A DNA stretch of 64,000 bases from Copromyces sp. CBS 386.78 (GCA_030685235.1 MU839098.1:434001-498000); one strand, 5' to 3'; counted from the first letter of the stretch, positions 45,276 through 57,089 are shown. The notes: generated from the sequence alone by a model not told the origin. Numbers and translations: made by a program.

Positions 45276-46478
45276 CTACCTCTTCTTGACGCTAGGGCGG
45301 GGCTTGCACTCGTCCTGCTGTACTGGGTGGAGCATGACCTTGTTGGGGTACGTGGGCGAGTTGCCTTGGTAGCCCTTGCTCCAGTCATAACTAATAGCAT
45401 AGGCAAAGATGCTGCCGGTCTTGTTGAACGTTGTCGAGGTAATGCTCCCGCCGACGTTGGGGTAGCCCTTGAGACGGTGCTTCGCGTCCTTGTCCCAGAA
45501 GTGGAAGGTGCCGTCGCTACCGGCTGTGCTGAAGGTGCCGTGTTGGGGGTGGAAGGAGATGTCATTGACAGCGTGGACGGCGGTGGTGTTGCCTTGGGCG
45601 GGGTCGCGGTGGCACTTGAAGGAGAAGTTGGAGCTGGAAGAAGAAGTCCGTTAGTCAGCGTGTTCGGCAGAAGTGATAGCAAGGGAAGGTGAAGACGCAC
45701 GCAGAATCCTTGTCCTCCACATATTGGATGGCGCATCTACCCTCGATCGAGCCAATAGCAAAACCCTGAGAGTCGTTGAAGCAGCTAACCACACGAGTCT
45801 GCCATTTAAGAGGGCTTTGCATTGTCTTGTAGAACTTGCCGGGGTCCTTCAGGTTGATGACGTTGATGTAGCGATCAGCGGTTCCGACCACGAGCAGGTT
45901 GTCGCGCACATCCATGGTATAGACACGTTCCTGGGCCTGCACAGTAGCGGCAGGGTTCGCGGAGCGGAAATCCCAGTACTTGATTTGCTTATCCCATCCA
46001 CCTGTCACCGCCATAGGCGTACCGTTGGCCTCGAAGTAGCGAACACACTTGATGGGCATATCGTGAGCGGCGACCTGCATCGACTGACCGGTGGCCAAAT
46101 CGAGAACCTTGGCGGCCTTGTCGGCGCCGGCAGAGATGACCTTTGTACCGTCCTGGTGGGGAAGTGCTCGTTAGTGTCTGGTTAGGCCGTAAGAGCCAAC
46201 GGAGGTGAACATACCTTGAAGAAGTCGCAAGAGAAGACAGGGCCATCGTGCTCGATCATGGCCTGCCCTTGACCTTGCCCGTTGCTCAAGATCTCGTAGA
46301 TGCGTGTCTTCTTGTCCCAGCTGGCTACAGCGAGGAAGTCCTTCTGGTCGGCGGGATTGGGGTTGAATGCGAGGTCGGTAATGCTATCCTCGGGGGGTTG
46401 GCCGAGCTCGACATCTTGCTTGAGATCGCCGAGGGTGTTGCTCGCCGACGCGGCTGCGGAACCGAAAAGACCAGCCAT
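45276..46478 (-). CDS. RAE1: RAE1/GLE2 mRNA-export WD40 protein (Aspergillus SonA type)
   Basis: Three exons on the minus strand, 46478..46215, 46152..45701 and 45633..45276, give 357 residues, the usual length for Rae1. Introns have GTATGT/CACCAG and GTGCGT/TTCCAG borders with ACTAACG and GACTAACG branch sites. The N-terminus carries PPEDSITDLAFNPNPADQKD and the signature FLAVASWDKKTRIYEI. WD40 blades follow: GPVFSCDFFKDGTKVISAGA, MAVTGGWDKQIKYWDFRSAN, YTMDVRDNLLVVGTADRYIN, QTRVVSCFNDSQGFAIGSIE, HPQHGTFSTAGSDGTFHFWD. The C-terminus ends DECKPRPSVKKR, typical of the family. Rae1 binds the GLEBS motif of a Nup98-type nucleoporin at the nuclear pore and helps mRNA leave the nucleus. It also acts in mitosis. 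Confidence 0.95.
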
Positions 46479-48122
46479 GTTTGGCTTGTGCTGGGAGTCG
46501 TGAGACTCGAGTCGTCGGGCAGTTTATAGCTTGTTGTCGCGCGTATCGTATCGTATATCTGGCCGCGATAAATGCCCGTCGTCTGTTGCTATAGGTTCGG
46601 AAGCTGTGCAATGGTGCAGGGCAGCTTCTTATATGTCGTTCGTTGAGAAAGAACCGCTTCGACGACGGTTATGACCAGCAGCAGCGAAAGTTGCTGGCTG
46701 TAAATGGAATCCAGTCGCGGGTCGCGCTTTGGAGAGAGTGGGATGGATGCACACACGCCAGCCGGCAGAAAGTTTGGAGAGAGGCTGCAATCCGACCACC
46801 CAGAGTTGCCTGCCGTTTGCCTACTCTGCCTGGAGCTGCCCTCTGCTGCCTTTCAATACGTTCACGCCACACCGTGGCTGCGCAAACCCATTCGCACATC
46901 GACCAGCCTTCACTGCTGATTGGACAATCAGCTCCACCTCGAACCAAGCAGACCCACCCCCGCCGCAAGTGCCATTTAAGAAAATTTCGGGACCGCAAAC
47001 CCACACTTTTCCCTTTCCTTCTCCTCTCCAAGCAACTCCCCCTCGTCCGACAAATCGCTATTCGAAGCTTCCACACGGAGAGATTCGCGCCTTGTGCGTG
47101 TTTCTTTCATTTCCATCGAGCTTTGGGAGAAAGTCCCCGGACATTCGTTCACTGCGAACGGATTGCGGAAACGCGCCGCCATAGAAGCACTGCGGCTGAT
47201 CTCGGCCTTGCCCAGTTCCTCGTCTGTCTTTTGCCCAGCCCTGCCCATCACACCAAAATCGGTCTCGTCTGCTTTCTCCGGGGAGGGTGTCATTTTTTCG
47301 AGCTCGGGGACCAACATGGACGAAGATATGAGTCCGCGCCTCGGGTAAGAAGTTTGATTTGCCTGATCTGGGGGAGCTGGGGTCGATGGTGGGTTTCAGC
47401 CGCTTGGGTGGTCCGGACTTGGGGCGTTTTAACGGTGGCTCGAGAGGTTTCGTCATGATACCACAGATATGCGATTGCTCGCTCTTGTGTCTTTTACTAG
47501 AGGAGACGGGAGCGAAGTTACTCGACGGGGCTTATTCTTGGTGCGAGGGGGGTTGCTTCACAACAACACATCTTTGCTTTGTTCGTTTGTTCCGACTTGG
47601 ACATGCGACGTGGTTTGGTTGGACATCTTTTGAAACTCTAGGATTTCGCTGGAAGTCCTCCAACCCGTCCACCGATCATGTCACATTGTCGTGGTTGACA
47701 ACAAACGTAAAAGCATATGCTACGATCTGGGGGGCTTCACAAGTTCAGGTGATGAGAAACACAATAATAGAGTCAAGCTCTGAAGTGGTGCCGGGGTAAA
47801 TCTTCGCGCATCACCCTTGATGACTCTTATTGAATATGATCTGATGAACTGTCCAAGCATTCGCTTCTTTTTATTCAAGCCTCGTTTTATCATTACGTAG
47901 TACTAGTCTAGCTTCTTTCCGCTCTTCGCGCTCTTCGCTGACACCGTCTATGATGCTCGTGTGTCTCATGAGCATGTTCTCCCTGGCATGTTGAAAGCCG
48001 TCTACCGTATTACATCTCGGTGTCTCCCGTCTATCCAAGTCCGTTGTTGAGATTCCCCCTTGCTCCGGATGCCCACTGAAGATGGATGATGATGTTGGTG
48101 TGTGTTTCCGCGTGCTGGATCT
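46479..48122. other. Intergenic between RAE1 promoter and ECT1 3' end
   Basis: Holds one doubtful minus-strand gene (listed separately). Several plus-strand frames, including a 271-codon one at 46643-47458, overlap it in antisense and lack domain features. A plus-strand GTAAGA donor sits at 47346. Confidence 0.4.
46976..47456 (-). CDS. Doubtful small gene, two frames without a clear splice
   Basis: Two minus-strand frames look coding in series. From 47456: MTKPLEPPLKRPKSGPPKRL and a Pro/Ser-rich basic start. Then, in another frame to a TAA at 46976: SPEKADETDFGVMGRAGQKT, RFRNPFAVNECPGTFSQSSM and a Glu/Lys-rich end. The only way I find to join them is a 43-nt intron at about 47312..47270 with a weak GTCCCC donor and a GCAG acceptor, which keeps the frame. 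The intron lacks a good branch site. Either a real small nuclear protein with an odd intron, or chance. The opposite strand is also open here. Confidence 0.25.
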
Positions 48123-49520
48123 CTACTCCTTTTGCGCGGCGATGGCCTCCTCCTTCTGCCTCTGCTGCTCCTCCAGCAACTCGCGCTCCCTGTGGGCAGC
48201 CTCGATGTCGGCCTTCATGCCCTTGGCCTTCTGGCGTGCCTCATAGAGATCTCTACTCTTCATGATTCTCTGGACGATGGTGCCGGCATTCACCTCCTCG
48301 TAGTCATGGTTGCCGATCTCCTTGTAGATGCCCATCTCCTTGGGAACCGCGTACACATCTTCGGTGTGCGGCATGAACGAGGTCGGTCCGTGGTAGACCG
48401 CATCAGGGGTGCCCCAAGGCAGGGAGGTGAGGTAGCTCTTGGTAGGCTTGAAGGGGGCGCCGAAGACGACGGCGTTGATGTACTGCATCGAATGTCAGCA
48501 TGCATCTCTCGACGACTCTGTTAGTGACCAACATACCTTGCACTGCAAAACGCAGAGACCACGCTCAAAGACGTTCATGATGGGATAGTTCACGCCCTTT
48601 TCGCGGTTAATGACCTCGTCATCATGAACACCCGCCACGACAAACGCCGGACCGTAATCCGCCCCCTTGCCCTTCCTCTCCTCAACCGCCTGCTGCGAGT
48701 ACCACCCCTCCTCCCGCGCCAGCTCCTCCTCCTTTTGCGTCACCAGCCTCAAGAACTCAATATGTCCGCTCGAGAACAAATCGAACCCACCGTCAACGTA
48801 AACCACCCTCTGCCCAGGCTTCGGTCCAATCCCCTTGAACAACTCCCTAAACACGCCCCTTTCCTCCTTGCCCTCCTCCTTCTTCTCGTTGCCCTTCCAA
48901 AACCACACGTCCGCTCCGGGATTCTTAGCCGTCTCGTCCGTCGCATAAAGTCTAATCCGTTCCTTCATCTCCTCGCCCACCTTTTTCTTCTCCTCTTGCG
49001 TCCCATGCCCCTCATCCCCCTCCAAAACCCTCTCCAAATCCTTGATAAAATGCGTCCTGGTGCACAGCAACATCCTCCCCACAAGATCCGTGGTGCTAAT
49101 GCTCGGCGTGCGCTTAACAACCTTGAACCGGTTCGCAGCTTTCACAAACCGATAGCAATCCTCGCCGGACGAGTCGGAGGTGATGTCGTCCCCGTGCACC
49201 ACGTACTTGCACCCGAAGTGGCTGATCCAGTCCAGCTGCGTGACGTAGGGCGCGTAGGCGACCGACTTGGTCACCCATCTGCAGGCGTCGGTGGCGAGCA
49301 GGCGCTCACGCAGGGTCATTACGGTGGGGCCCTTGTTTTCGAGGATGGCTTCGTCGGAGTGAACGCCGACGTACAGCTCGGTGCCGAGCTGGCGGGCTTG
49401 CACGACGGCGCCGGCGTGGCCGTGGTGGAAGAAGTCGAAGCAGCCGTCGACCCAGAGGCGGCCTTCGAGGAGGGAGGGGGCGGGCTCGCCGGGGGGGTTG
49501 ATGGGGTCGGTGGGGGCCAT
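48123..49520 (-). CDS. ECT1: Ethanolamine-phosphate cytidylyltransferase
   Basis: Two exons on the minus strand, 49520..48537 and 48482..48123, give 447 residues. It makes CDP-ethanolamine from CTP and phosphoethanolamine in the Kennedy pathway to phosphatidylethanolamine, on the cytosolic side. There are two nucleotidyltransferase domains. The first (~20-165) has the catalytic HxGH as FHHGHAGAV (His 32/33-35), KYVVHGDDIT and RTPSISTTDLVGRML, matching the RTxGIST signature with Ser for Gly. The second (~285-420) has VYVDGGFDLFSSGHIEFL, where the first His of HxGH is Ser, then VVAGVHDDEVIN. The last ~40 residues form a charged helix rich in Glu, Gln and Lys. The start at 49520 is chosen over in-frame upstream codons because MAPTDPINPP begins with a good ATG context and the upstream residues look like leader. 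Confidence 0.93.
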
Positions 49521-50963
49521 TGTGTCTTTAGATTGGGCTGGGATGGATGTGCTGAGGTGGTATCGTTTGAGTTGAGTGTAAACACCTGATGTTATAGGAT
49601 GGTGTTGGGTTCGTTCGGCTTCGATAGCTTGAGGTTGTCCACAAAGCTGTTCTGTTTTGTTGTAGACGTAGTACAAGCAGGTACAATGGGTAGTTGAAGG
49701 TGGTCAAAAGATCTTAATCCAAGAACATACAATTGGTGGAATCTTGGATCAAAGAGAACTAAGAACGGGAAGCTTCCAGTTCAGTGATTAGGTAGTGATT
49801 AAGAAAGAGTTCATGGAACGTGATGAAGGGAAAGAAAGTGTTGTCACGAGGAAGCTGTGTTGATCGGTACCTGAAAAAGACCACTGTTTGATAACCTACC
49901 CCTTTTTGTTGCCCCTCTTTCCAATCTGCCCCTCCCCCACTTGTTGATATACAGAATATTGAGGCAACATGGTGGCTGTTATTAAGGGCTATGGCTATTT
50001 GTTCAACTCGGTATAGTGAATGTATATTGCTACACTCTCACTTTGATTTTATATGTGTTCGTTAATAGGGTTTTTTTTTTGTCCTAAGAAACGCACGACA
50101 TTGTCTGGTCTGTAATAAGTGACATCTGTTTGCAGGCTTAAATTGAACGGCGCTTGTCCGTCTGTGCCGCCCAACAACCGCGGCCCAAACAGCGACCCGA
50201 TTCCTTTCTTCCATCATACTGGGTTGCGGTATGTTGTTTTGTCTTTGGTGATCCATTGGAGCCCTTCAACATTCCATTCAGCTCGCCGGAAAGGGCGCCA
50301 CTGTTGGGCTCGCTAAGACCTTCTTCTGCTTCTTCTTCTCTCAACAAATGAATCACAGGCCACCGGCACCGTTGTATCACGAGCTTACACTTGTTGGGAT
50401 GGAAGTCTCAGCTCGGCTCTTTAAAAGTCCCAGGAGGTCTCTCGTTTGCCGGCCAATGCTTCTCATCGAATCGCCACGAGCAGCCGGGGGATTCATGTCT
50501 CTGACGGGCGGTAACTGGGATTCCGTGGCTCCCGTTCCTGGGATCTCTGCGGCTGGCTGCTGAAGATTTGCGACATAAGGCGACAAACGGCGGGAAGAGG
50601 GTCGCGCTCCCGTTCGTCGTCGTTATCATCAGAGCTTTGGGTCTTTGGCTTTATATTGAGTCGGGACCCCGTCGTTGTGGGCTTGAACAGTCCGCGTGGC
50701 TACCCGTCTCTCTGCTTCGAGTCCCTTTGTTGTGACGATTGTTTACTTGACCCTTGATTCAAGGCAAGATCGTCATTAATATCAGAACAAAATTTTTACA
50801 CTTTCCGACACCTCGAATATCCCATGTGAACGACGACGTCTTCTGGATATCCACAGCATCGAATGTGGCCTGCCGAGGATACCTTGCGGGGATGCAGAGG
50901 GGAGAGGAACCCGGGTCAATGACAATTGCCAATATTCGACTTTTTTAAGGTTGCGCATGAGAC
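49521..50963. other. Divergent intergenic region, ECT1 and Ser-rich gene promoters
   Basis: About 1.4 kb between start codons. Open frames at 50.1-50.6 kb exist on both strands but none is convincing. No repeat of note. Confidence 0.5.
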
Positions 50964-52836
50964 ATGCAGCGAACCAGTCCGACGACGCACGCGACTCCCT
51001 TTTTCTCGTCACCTTTTGGAGGAGAAGGAGGGAATGGAGACAGCAACATGATCGATCCTTCATCTCCTACTGGGGAAGGTGCTCCTCCCCCGGTCCCCAG
51101 CAAGTCGCCCAACAAATCTCCCCGGAAAAGACCGTCGTTTGGGACATCGGGCGCTGCTGCTGTTGTTAATGGCGGAGACCCCAATTCAAATGCAATTCCA
51201 ATTCCAGCCAATAGCGCCGCTGAAGGACCAGGTCCCCGCCAGCACAACGTCCTCCACAAGGACCCCAAAGATGCCAAACGCGAGAATCGCGATCGCCAGC
51301 TTTCATTCGGTCGCAAGCCGTCCCTTTCGTCCCTCATACAGAGACATCGGCGCACAGCTTCGTCCCTATCGACAACATCCGGAGCCCCAGGGGGAAATGG
51401 CCCTGGCAGCGGAGCCGCGCAAGTGACGACACCGACGACCTCAGCGCCTTCGTCCGGTTCCCGAAAACCGTCCCTTCATCTCGTCACCAGCCAAAGCTCG
51501 ATCCCTCCGGTCCCTGGCATTGCGCTTGCCGCCTCACGACCGACCGACGCCGTCCTCTCCCCACCGTCTGCGACTGAGACTAGTATCAACTTCTCGAGAA
51601 TGTTGAGCCGCACGCCTGTGGTCGCACAGTTAGCGCCCCCTGCTACGGTGGCTCCTGGGCCCCCAAGCGAGCTGGGAGAGGTGCACGCGCGTATACAAGA
51701 GACGGCGAACAAGAGGATATCAACCTTGGACTATCTGCGGAAAGCGTACATGTTCCCTTCACCTGATGCTCAAGATCACATGCTAACCATGTCTCCTTTT
51801 TCGCAGTCACGAAGGCCGTATTTACTGGTTCAACACTATCCTCTTTGACAAGCCCGACTTACAAAAGATGCCTTATTTTAACAGCAGCAAACTGGGCCGA
51901 AGGGCAACCAACTATCTTCTGTTGGGCCTCTCCCTACCCACCGTTCTCGATCTCAACTGCAATAATCCTACCGAGTTCCTGCGAAGTCTGAACCATCTCT
52001 TAGCTGAGTTCGACTCTTTCCAACAACTACACTCAGAAAATGGCACAGCATCGACCAGTTCCCTATCACGGGCCCGCATCCCGCAAATGTTCCGACGAGC
52101 TACGCCCAGCGCCAAAACAAGACGAGCAAGTAGTGCGGCTGGCATGGGAGGAGGAAGCAGCAGCAGCACCACCGTGAACGGATCTAGCACCCCAGCGATG
52201 CCCGTCCCGCCACCGACAGCGAACGGCAACGATCCTAACGACTTTGGCTACGCTCTTGAATCCGTTCCTTCCCATGCGGGCACTTTCGACGAGTCTGTGC
52301 TCACCCACACCACCACAAATTCGGGCGCGGGAAACACTTCGACTTCCACAGAAAAGACCACATCAACAAGCAGCAGTGGCATCCCCTCCTCGACCTCAGC
52401 AACATCAACCGCTCCATCAACAGCAGCCTCCACCGTTGCCGGCGCCTCGTCTTCGGGTCAAACCGCACAACCAACAACATCATCAGCCAACTCCCCAGCA
52501 CCCATCTCCTTCTCGCCAGCCGAGCAAACCGAGCTTCTTCCGGGAGAGGAGTATACGCACTTGCTAACGCCTAACCTACCATTCGATCCGGATTTCTTCG
52601 AAACCTTTGCGACGCTATGCGACGTTTTGATCGACACTTATACGAGGCTGCTGTCACTGGTACCGACGGCCAGAGAGTGTACCGGCACGGTAGCCGAGTT
52701 GTTCACCAAGGCGGACGCCAAGATCCGCAAGATTATTGTTCAAGGAGTCATCAAAGAGTTTGAGGAGCAGAGTCGAGCAGGAGTGAGGGGAGAAGTGGGA
52801 GCGATTGGGAGAGTGGTTTTGGGGGGGTTGATGTGA
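50964..52836 (+). CDS. Conserved-looking fungal Ser-rich protein of unknown function
   Basis: Two exons, 50964..51745 and 51807..52836, give 603 residues; intron GTACAT/TCGCAG. Residues 1-230 are disordered, Ser/Pro/Gly-rich, with likely phosphosites (RKPSLSSLIQRHRRTASSLS). From ~235: GEVHARIQETANKRISTLDY, then across the splice KAHEGRIYWFNTILFDKPDL, KLGRRATNYLLLGLSLPTVL and FLRSLNHLLAEFDSFQQLHS. After a second low-complexity stretch (~325-480) the C-terminus is folded again: LPFDPDFFETFATLCDVLID, YTRLLSLVPTARECTGTVAE, FTKADAKIRKIIVQGVIKEF. The two ordered blocks look like one conserved domain split by a disordered insert. I do not recognise the name. An alternative 3' end exists: a GTGAGT donor at 52833 and a GGCAG acceptor after a 26-T tract would replace the last residues with a short unrelated tail. 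Confidence 0.8.
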
Positions 52837-53231
52837 GTGCTTCTTGTGCGATGCGTGATGTTTGTGATGTTGATGTTCGTTTGACGTTGTTTATGTGTGA
52901 TCTTGTCTTTTTTTTTTTTTTTTTTTTTTTTTTGGCAGGCTTATGTGTGGGAGCAGAAGTATTGAGCAGCACAAGGGGGAAAAGAGGGGACCGGGGATTA
53001 TAGTGTTTTGACGCTTTGGAGTTTTTTGCTTACACTACCGCTCTTCGCGAGAGGTTCTGGTGTGGTTTCATTCATCCTTATCCATTACACTTATCTGTAC
53101 TACCTGTCTGCCCGCCAACCATGGACCTCAAAAGACATACGCCGAGGACGCTTTAGGGGTCCAAAGGGGGCTTACCATCCATCATCCATGTCCAAAACGA
53201 AACACAACGCAACGCAACCGAACTGCCATGA
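52837..53231. other. 3' flank with a 26-T tract
   Basis: 52908..52933 is an uninterrupted run of 26 T followed by GGCAG. It is either the pyrimidine tract of an alternative terminal intron of the upstream gene or simply a 3' homopolymer. No separate gene. Confidence 0.55.
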
Positions 53232-53924
53232 AACAATGACCGGAATGAACGAAAAACCTACCATGCGCAGTGGAACACCGAGCTAATTATTCCGATTCCA
53301 AAACACAGGGAAACTGCCCCCTTAGCAGAACGAGCCAAAACCCTAGACAAGGTCATGGAAGGCAACGAAAGCGGCTCCGGCAAAGGCAGTCACAAGAGCA
53401 AGAGGTATTCCTAGGTGGATGAACCTTCTGATGTCTCTGATGACGACAACGAGTACGCCACTTTCGACGACACCTTCGTGCTTGTCGACACCGACGACGA
53501 AGGCGACGACGACAACGACGATACTGAGGGCACAACCAAGGTCATGAGTCTTGTCGAGGTCCTTGGATCCAGTCCCCCCCCTCCCCGTCGAAACAACAAT
53601 AAAGTAATTGGTCTTGTCGAGGCTCTTGGGTCTATTCCTCCTCCGAATGGGAGGAGAAGGATGACTACGACCGGGACGCGGACGATACCCAGGAGTACAA
53701 GTAGTCCCTTTGGTCACATATCCATGGGTCCTATGGGTCCAATTGGTCCTTTGGATCTGCCTCCGTTGAGGTCTCCTAGTTGGGCGAATCAGGGGAGTAG
53801 GACGCCGAGTTTGGCCAGGAAGAGCTCGATGATAAGCTTTAGGGAGTTGAGGAGGAAGATTTCGAGTATGAGTGTTGGTGGTGGTGGTGGAAGTCAGGGA
53901 AGTCTAAGTCTGAAGGAGGAGTGA
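53232..53924 (+). pseudogene. Open frame interrupted by one in-frame TAG; unknown acidic/Pro-rich protein
   Basis: A single frame reads as protein on both sides of one amber codon at 53412..53414. Before it: HAQWNTELIIPIPKHRETAP, LAERAKTLDKVMEGNESGSG, HKSKRYS. After it: VDEPSDVSDDDNEYATFDDT, a Glu/Asp-rich run, an internal repeat (SLVEVLGSSPPPPRRNNN / GLVEALGSIPPPNGRRR), GPMGPIGPLDLPPL and a basic Ser-rich end (RKSSMISFRELRRKISSMSV). No splice borders remove the TAG cleanly; GTATTC...TAG around it spans only ten bases. The first in-frame ATG is 53355, and the next after the stop is 53544 (126 residues). It could be a recently inactivated gene, a strain-specific null, or a gene whose start exon I have not found. 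The antisense frame is hydrophobic and less likely. Confidence 0.45.
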
Positions 53925-54701
53925 CGGTTCTGTGGTACCTATCTTGTCAGCAGCTATCGGAGAAGTGCTCTTCTCATCCGTGGCTAGATTATGGCGGGAA
54001 TGTTCATCCACGAGTATCTAACCTGCCATGTCCCGAAACTCCCTAACAATCGTCCTGTGGCGGGAAAGGCAAAGGCGCACTGTTACATGGATCTGGTATT
54101 ATAGGCAAGGAAGGAGAGCATGGCGCGAAGCAAGGGCCTGTCTAGCGGATATAATGATTCGAGTAGTCGAGGGCAAAGGCGTAGGTGGAAAGAAGCACGA
54201 AGATTCATAACAATACAAGATACCATATGTTAGTTAGCTAGTTAACCCAAGCATTTTCGATTCATATAGCACCTAGAAGGACGTTAAGCAAATAAATATA
54301 TAGACGTATGTTTGTAAGTGAGAGCTCTATTCTATGCCATGCCATTATTCGCGTTCGGGACGCAATTACCATTCTTGGCTCATCCCTTCATAGCTATGCC
54401 CTCTATGCTAGTGTATGTATGCTGTTTTATGCTAGGTGATGCTCTGTCGTAAAACCATTACTCATTAATTTCATTGACGATAAGAAAAAGGTGAAAAAGG
54501 TGAAAAGCGTCCATGGTGTTTGTCGTCCCAAGCCCTCCGTGTGAACTCAGGCAGTTGATCAGTTGTAGCCATCTTATTAATCGAACCAAGCCAGCTCTGA
54601 CCAAACAAAACTCCCCGCCAGAAGCGCGCCAGACATCTGAGTAGTAAGTGCTGCAAAAAATAAATAAACAGAAGTCATTGACTGGGAAGTGGGAGTGATA
54701 A
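53925..54701. other. Intergenic between convergent genes
   Basis: AT-rich 3' flanks with no coding signal. Confidence 0.6.
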
Positions 54702-57089
54702 TCAAACAGCAACAACCGTCTTATGCACCCCCTGCACCCCATGTCCATGTCCAGGTCCATGATGTCCCTTCGACCCCTCCTCCCCAAAACTCGTCGACCG
54801 GCTCGACGTCTTCTTCCTCCTCCCTGACAAGTGCAGCCTATTCGACTTCCCGCCAGGTGAAGACTCCCTGTCGCTACTACTCCCCCCCTTACCCATCGGC
54901 GACCAGCTCCTCTTATCTTTCTCTGATGAAGACGAAGAGGAAGAGGAAGACCTCCTGTGTCCCCACGACGAAGAGCGCTTATGTCCCTGGTTGTCGTCCT
55001 TTTCGCCGATGGTGATTTTTGGTATCATTATGGGGATGGCGAAGGTCGGGGTTTTGGGGGATGGATGTCTTTTGGGAGCTGAGGGTTTGGTAGTGATCGG
55101 TAGGGCCGGTGCAAGCGGCGGGGAAGGGGGTGGCGAGGGCGGTTTCCCGTGTCCGTGAGCGTGGGTATGGCTATGGCTATGGTGGCGCTTGGAGGGGACA
55201 TTATTGACGGTGGGACGGAGACGGGGGCTTGTCCAATTCGTTTGGGAACTTGAATGGCCATCTGGAGTGAGCATGTTTGAAAGTGAAGTGTCGTCGTCCG
55301 TGGATTCTTCCTGAAAGGTGATTTGTTGCTCGGGTTCTTCTGACTCTGTCAGGAGCAAGGCGGTTGACTGGCGTGGTGGTGTGGGAGGCATTGCGGGCGT
55401 GAGATCCTCTGGTTCCTGGTACGCGTCGGTGATCCTGATGGTTTCCAGAGGCTCGTTATCGCTATCACTGCCGTTGTCACTGCCGCTGTCCCGCTCTTCC
55501 TCCTCCTCCTCATCATCAATAGCAAACTCCTCCGCAATTGGTGACAAAATGATTCCCCTCGGTGTCTTGATCTCGAGCAGTGTCATGACTTCCTGGTGAC
55601 TTTGTTCAGACCCGCGCTCAGCCAACGGCCAATCACCGGTGTCTGCTGCTTCAATCCTGATATCGATGTGTGCGGGCCCTGTCTTGTAATTCTCCTGCTG
55701 CGCTTCCAGCTCTTCTTCCAAGCTGAAGTCGTCAGACGGGAACCCCGTGTCAGGCTCGGGTGCAGGTAACGCCAGGTTGAGGCTTGACGACCTGTATGAA
55801 GCCGGGGAGGCATCCCTTTTCGCTCTCCTCGGGCTGTCTGACTCTGGCTTCTCATCATCCACGTATATCTCCTCTAGCTTGTCATTTGTTTCTGCCAATT
55901 CCGAAGGGCTGGGTGGTGTCGTTGTGTTGGCATTTTTGCTGCTGATGAGATCCGGATCAGGCGGACTGGAGGGCTCGGCTCGATACTGTTCGGCTTCTTG
56001 CTCTGCTCGTTGCCGCGCTTCCTCTCGTTCTCGAGCCTCCTCTTCCTCAGTTCTCTGCCAATACCGCCCCATCGCTGCTTGGTTCGCCCGGTGCCTGCGC
56101 TGTTTTGTCGGGCTGGTGAGGTTCTTCTTGAGAGAATTTTCGTCGTCGAAACGGGATATGTAGGTGATTGTGCTCTTGCTCCTGCGCCTTACCGGGAGGA
56201 ACCGTCGTCCAGGTCCGACTTCAACTCTGTGCACCGTTGCCGTGGCGAAGCGAACGGTGGCGCCAGTTCCGTGCTTTTCAGGCTTGCAGATGGATGATTG
56301 TGATGAGGATAGCGAGCCGGTAATGGAGGTTATGCTGGATTCTGGTAGAGGCACGAGACAGGCGTGGTCTGCTGTGGGCTTCCTGGGGTCAAACTCTGGG
56401 AGCGTGGTCGAAAAGCAAGGGATCTTGCGTGGTGGTGGTTTCCGGCCATCTGGACTGGCGACTCGGAGGATTGACTTGGGCTTTGGCGGAGGTGGCAAGG
56501 GAAGCTGTTGGGTGGGACTTTGGCTGCGTTAATGATACAAGGCCCACTGATATAGGTGAGGGGGAGCTTACCTTTGGAGCCTCTCCTTGCTAGCTTTTTC
56601 TTCGGAATGATGCCCGTTAGAAGCTTCCTCTTTGGCTTCTGATGTGTCTTGGTCGGAGATGGTTGATGCTGATGTGTTTGTGTTGTTGACGGCGTCTGTT
56701 GATGCGGCCTTGGTGGTCGTCCTGGAAGAAGATTCCGATGCCTTATTGTCCAGCGTCCAGGAAGGGGTCTTTTTAAGCTTGGCCTTGGTGAGACTGTCTT
56801 GGTCGACGGCGCCAGCACCGGGGACTGATATAGAGAAGCTCCGTAAAGCCATTGAGCGCCTACGTGCCTTCTTTTTATCATCGGCAGTGGAGCTGTGCCT
56901 GCGGCCTCTTGACAGGCCATGGTGAGATGGGGATGGTGGTGATGAGTCGGACGAAGAGGATGTTGTGGATGTCTTGGTAAGGCTGGATCTTGGCTGTAAC
57001 CCTGCCCACGAGAGAACGGATGTTAACGAGTCCCTTCTACCGGTATGCGGCTGACGATGCCTGCTTGACTCTCTTGGTTCCTTGGACAT
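54702..57089 (-). CDS. Long intrinsically disordered phosphoprotein-like protein, unknown function
   Basis: Two exons on the minus strand, 57089..56572 and 56523..54702, give 779 residues. The intron is 48 nt with a GTAAGC donor and an ACGCAG acceptor, joining ERLQ to SQSPTQQLPLPPPPKPKSIL. Nearly the whole protein is Ser, Pro, Glu, Lys and Arg-rich. Ordered-looking islands: KPKSILRVASPDGRKPPPRK followed by IPCFSTTLPEFDPRKP; TVRFATATVHRVEVGPGRRF; KSTITYISRFDDENSLKKNL; RHRANQAAMGRYWQRTEEEE; and near the end PTFAIPIMIPKITIGEKDD. The SILRVASPDGRK and VRFATATVHRV blocks resemble docking motifs of phosphatase-1 regulators (an RVxF-like VRFA is present), but that is only a motif match. Acidic stretches (DDEEEEEERDSGSDNGSDSD) and a Ser-only tract near the C-terminus also stand out. 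I do not recognise the family. Confidence 0.8.

Noticed and set aside
48624..49589. 321-codon plus-strand frame
   Set aside because: Antisense shadow of ECT1, Leu/Arg/Pro-rich without domains.
53343..53717. Hydrophobic 124-codon minus-strand frame (possible membrane protein)
   Set aside because: It is antisense to Asp/Glu-rich codons of the plus-strand frame, which mirror to Val/Ile/Leu; the plus strand has better protein features.
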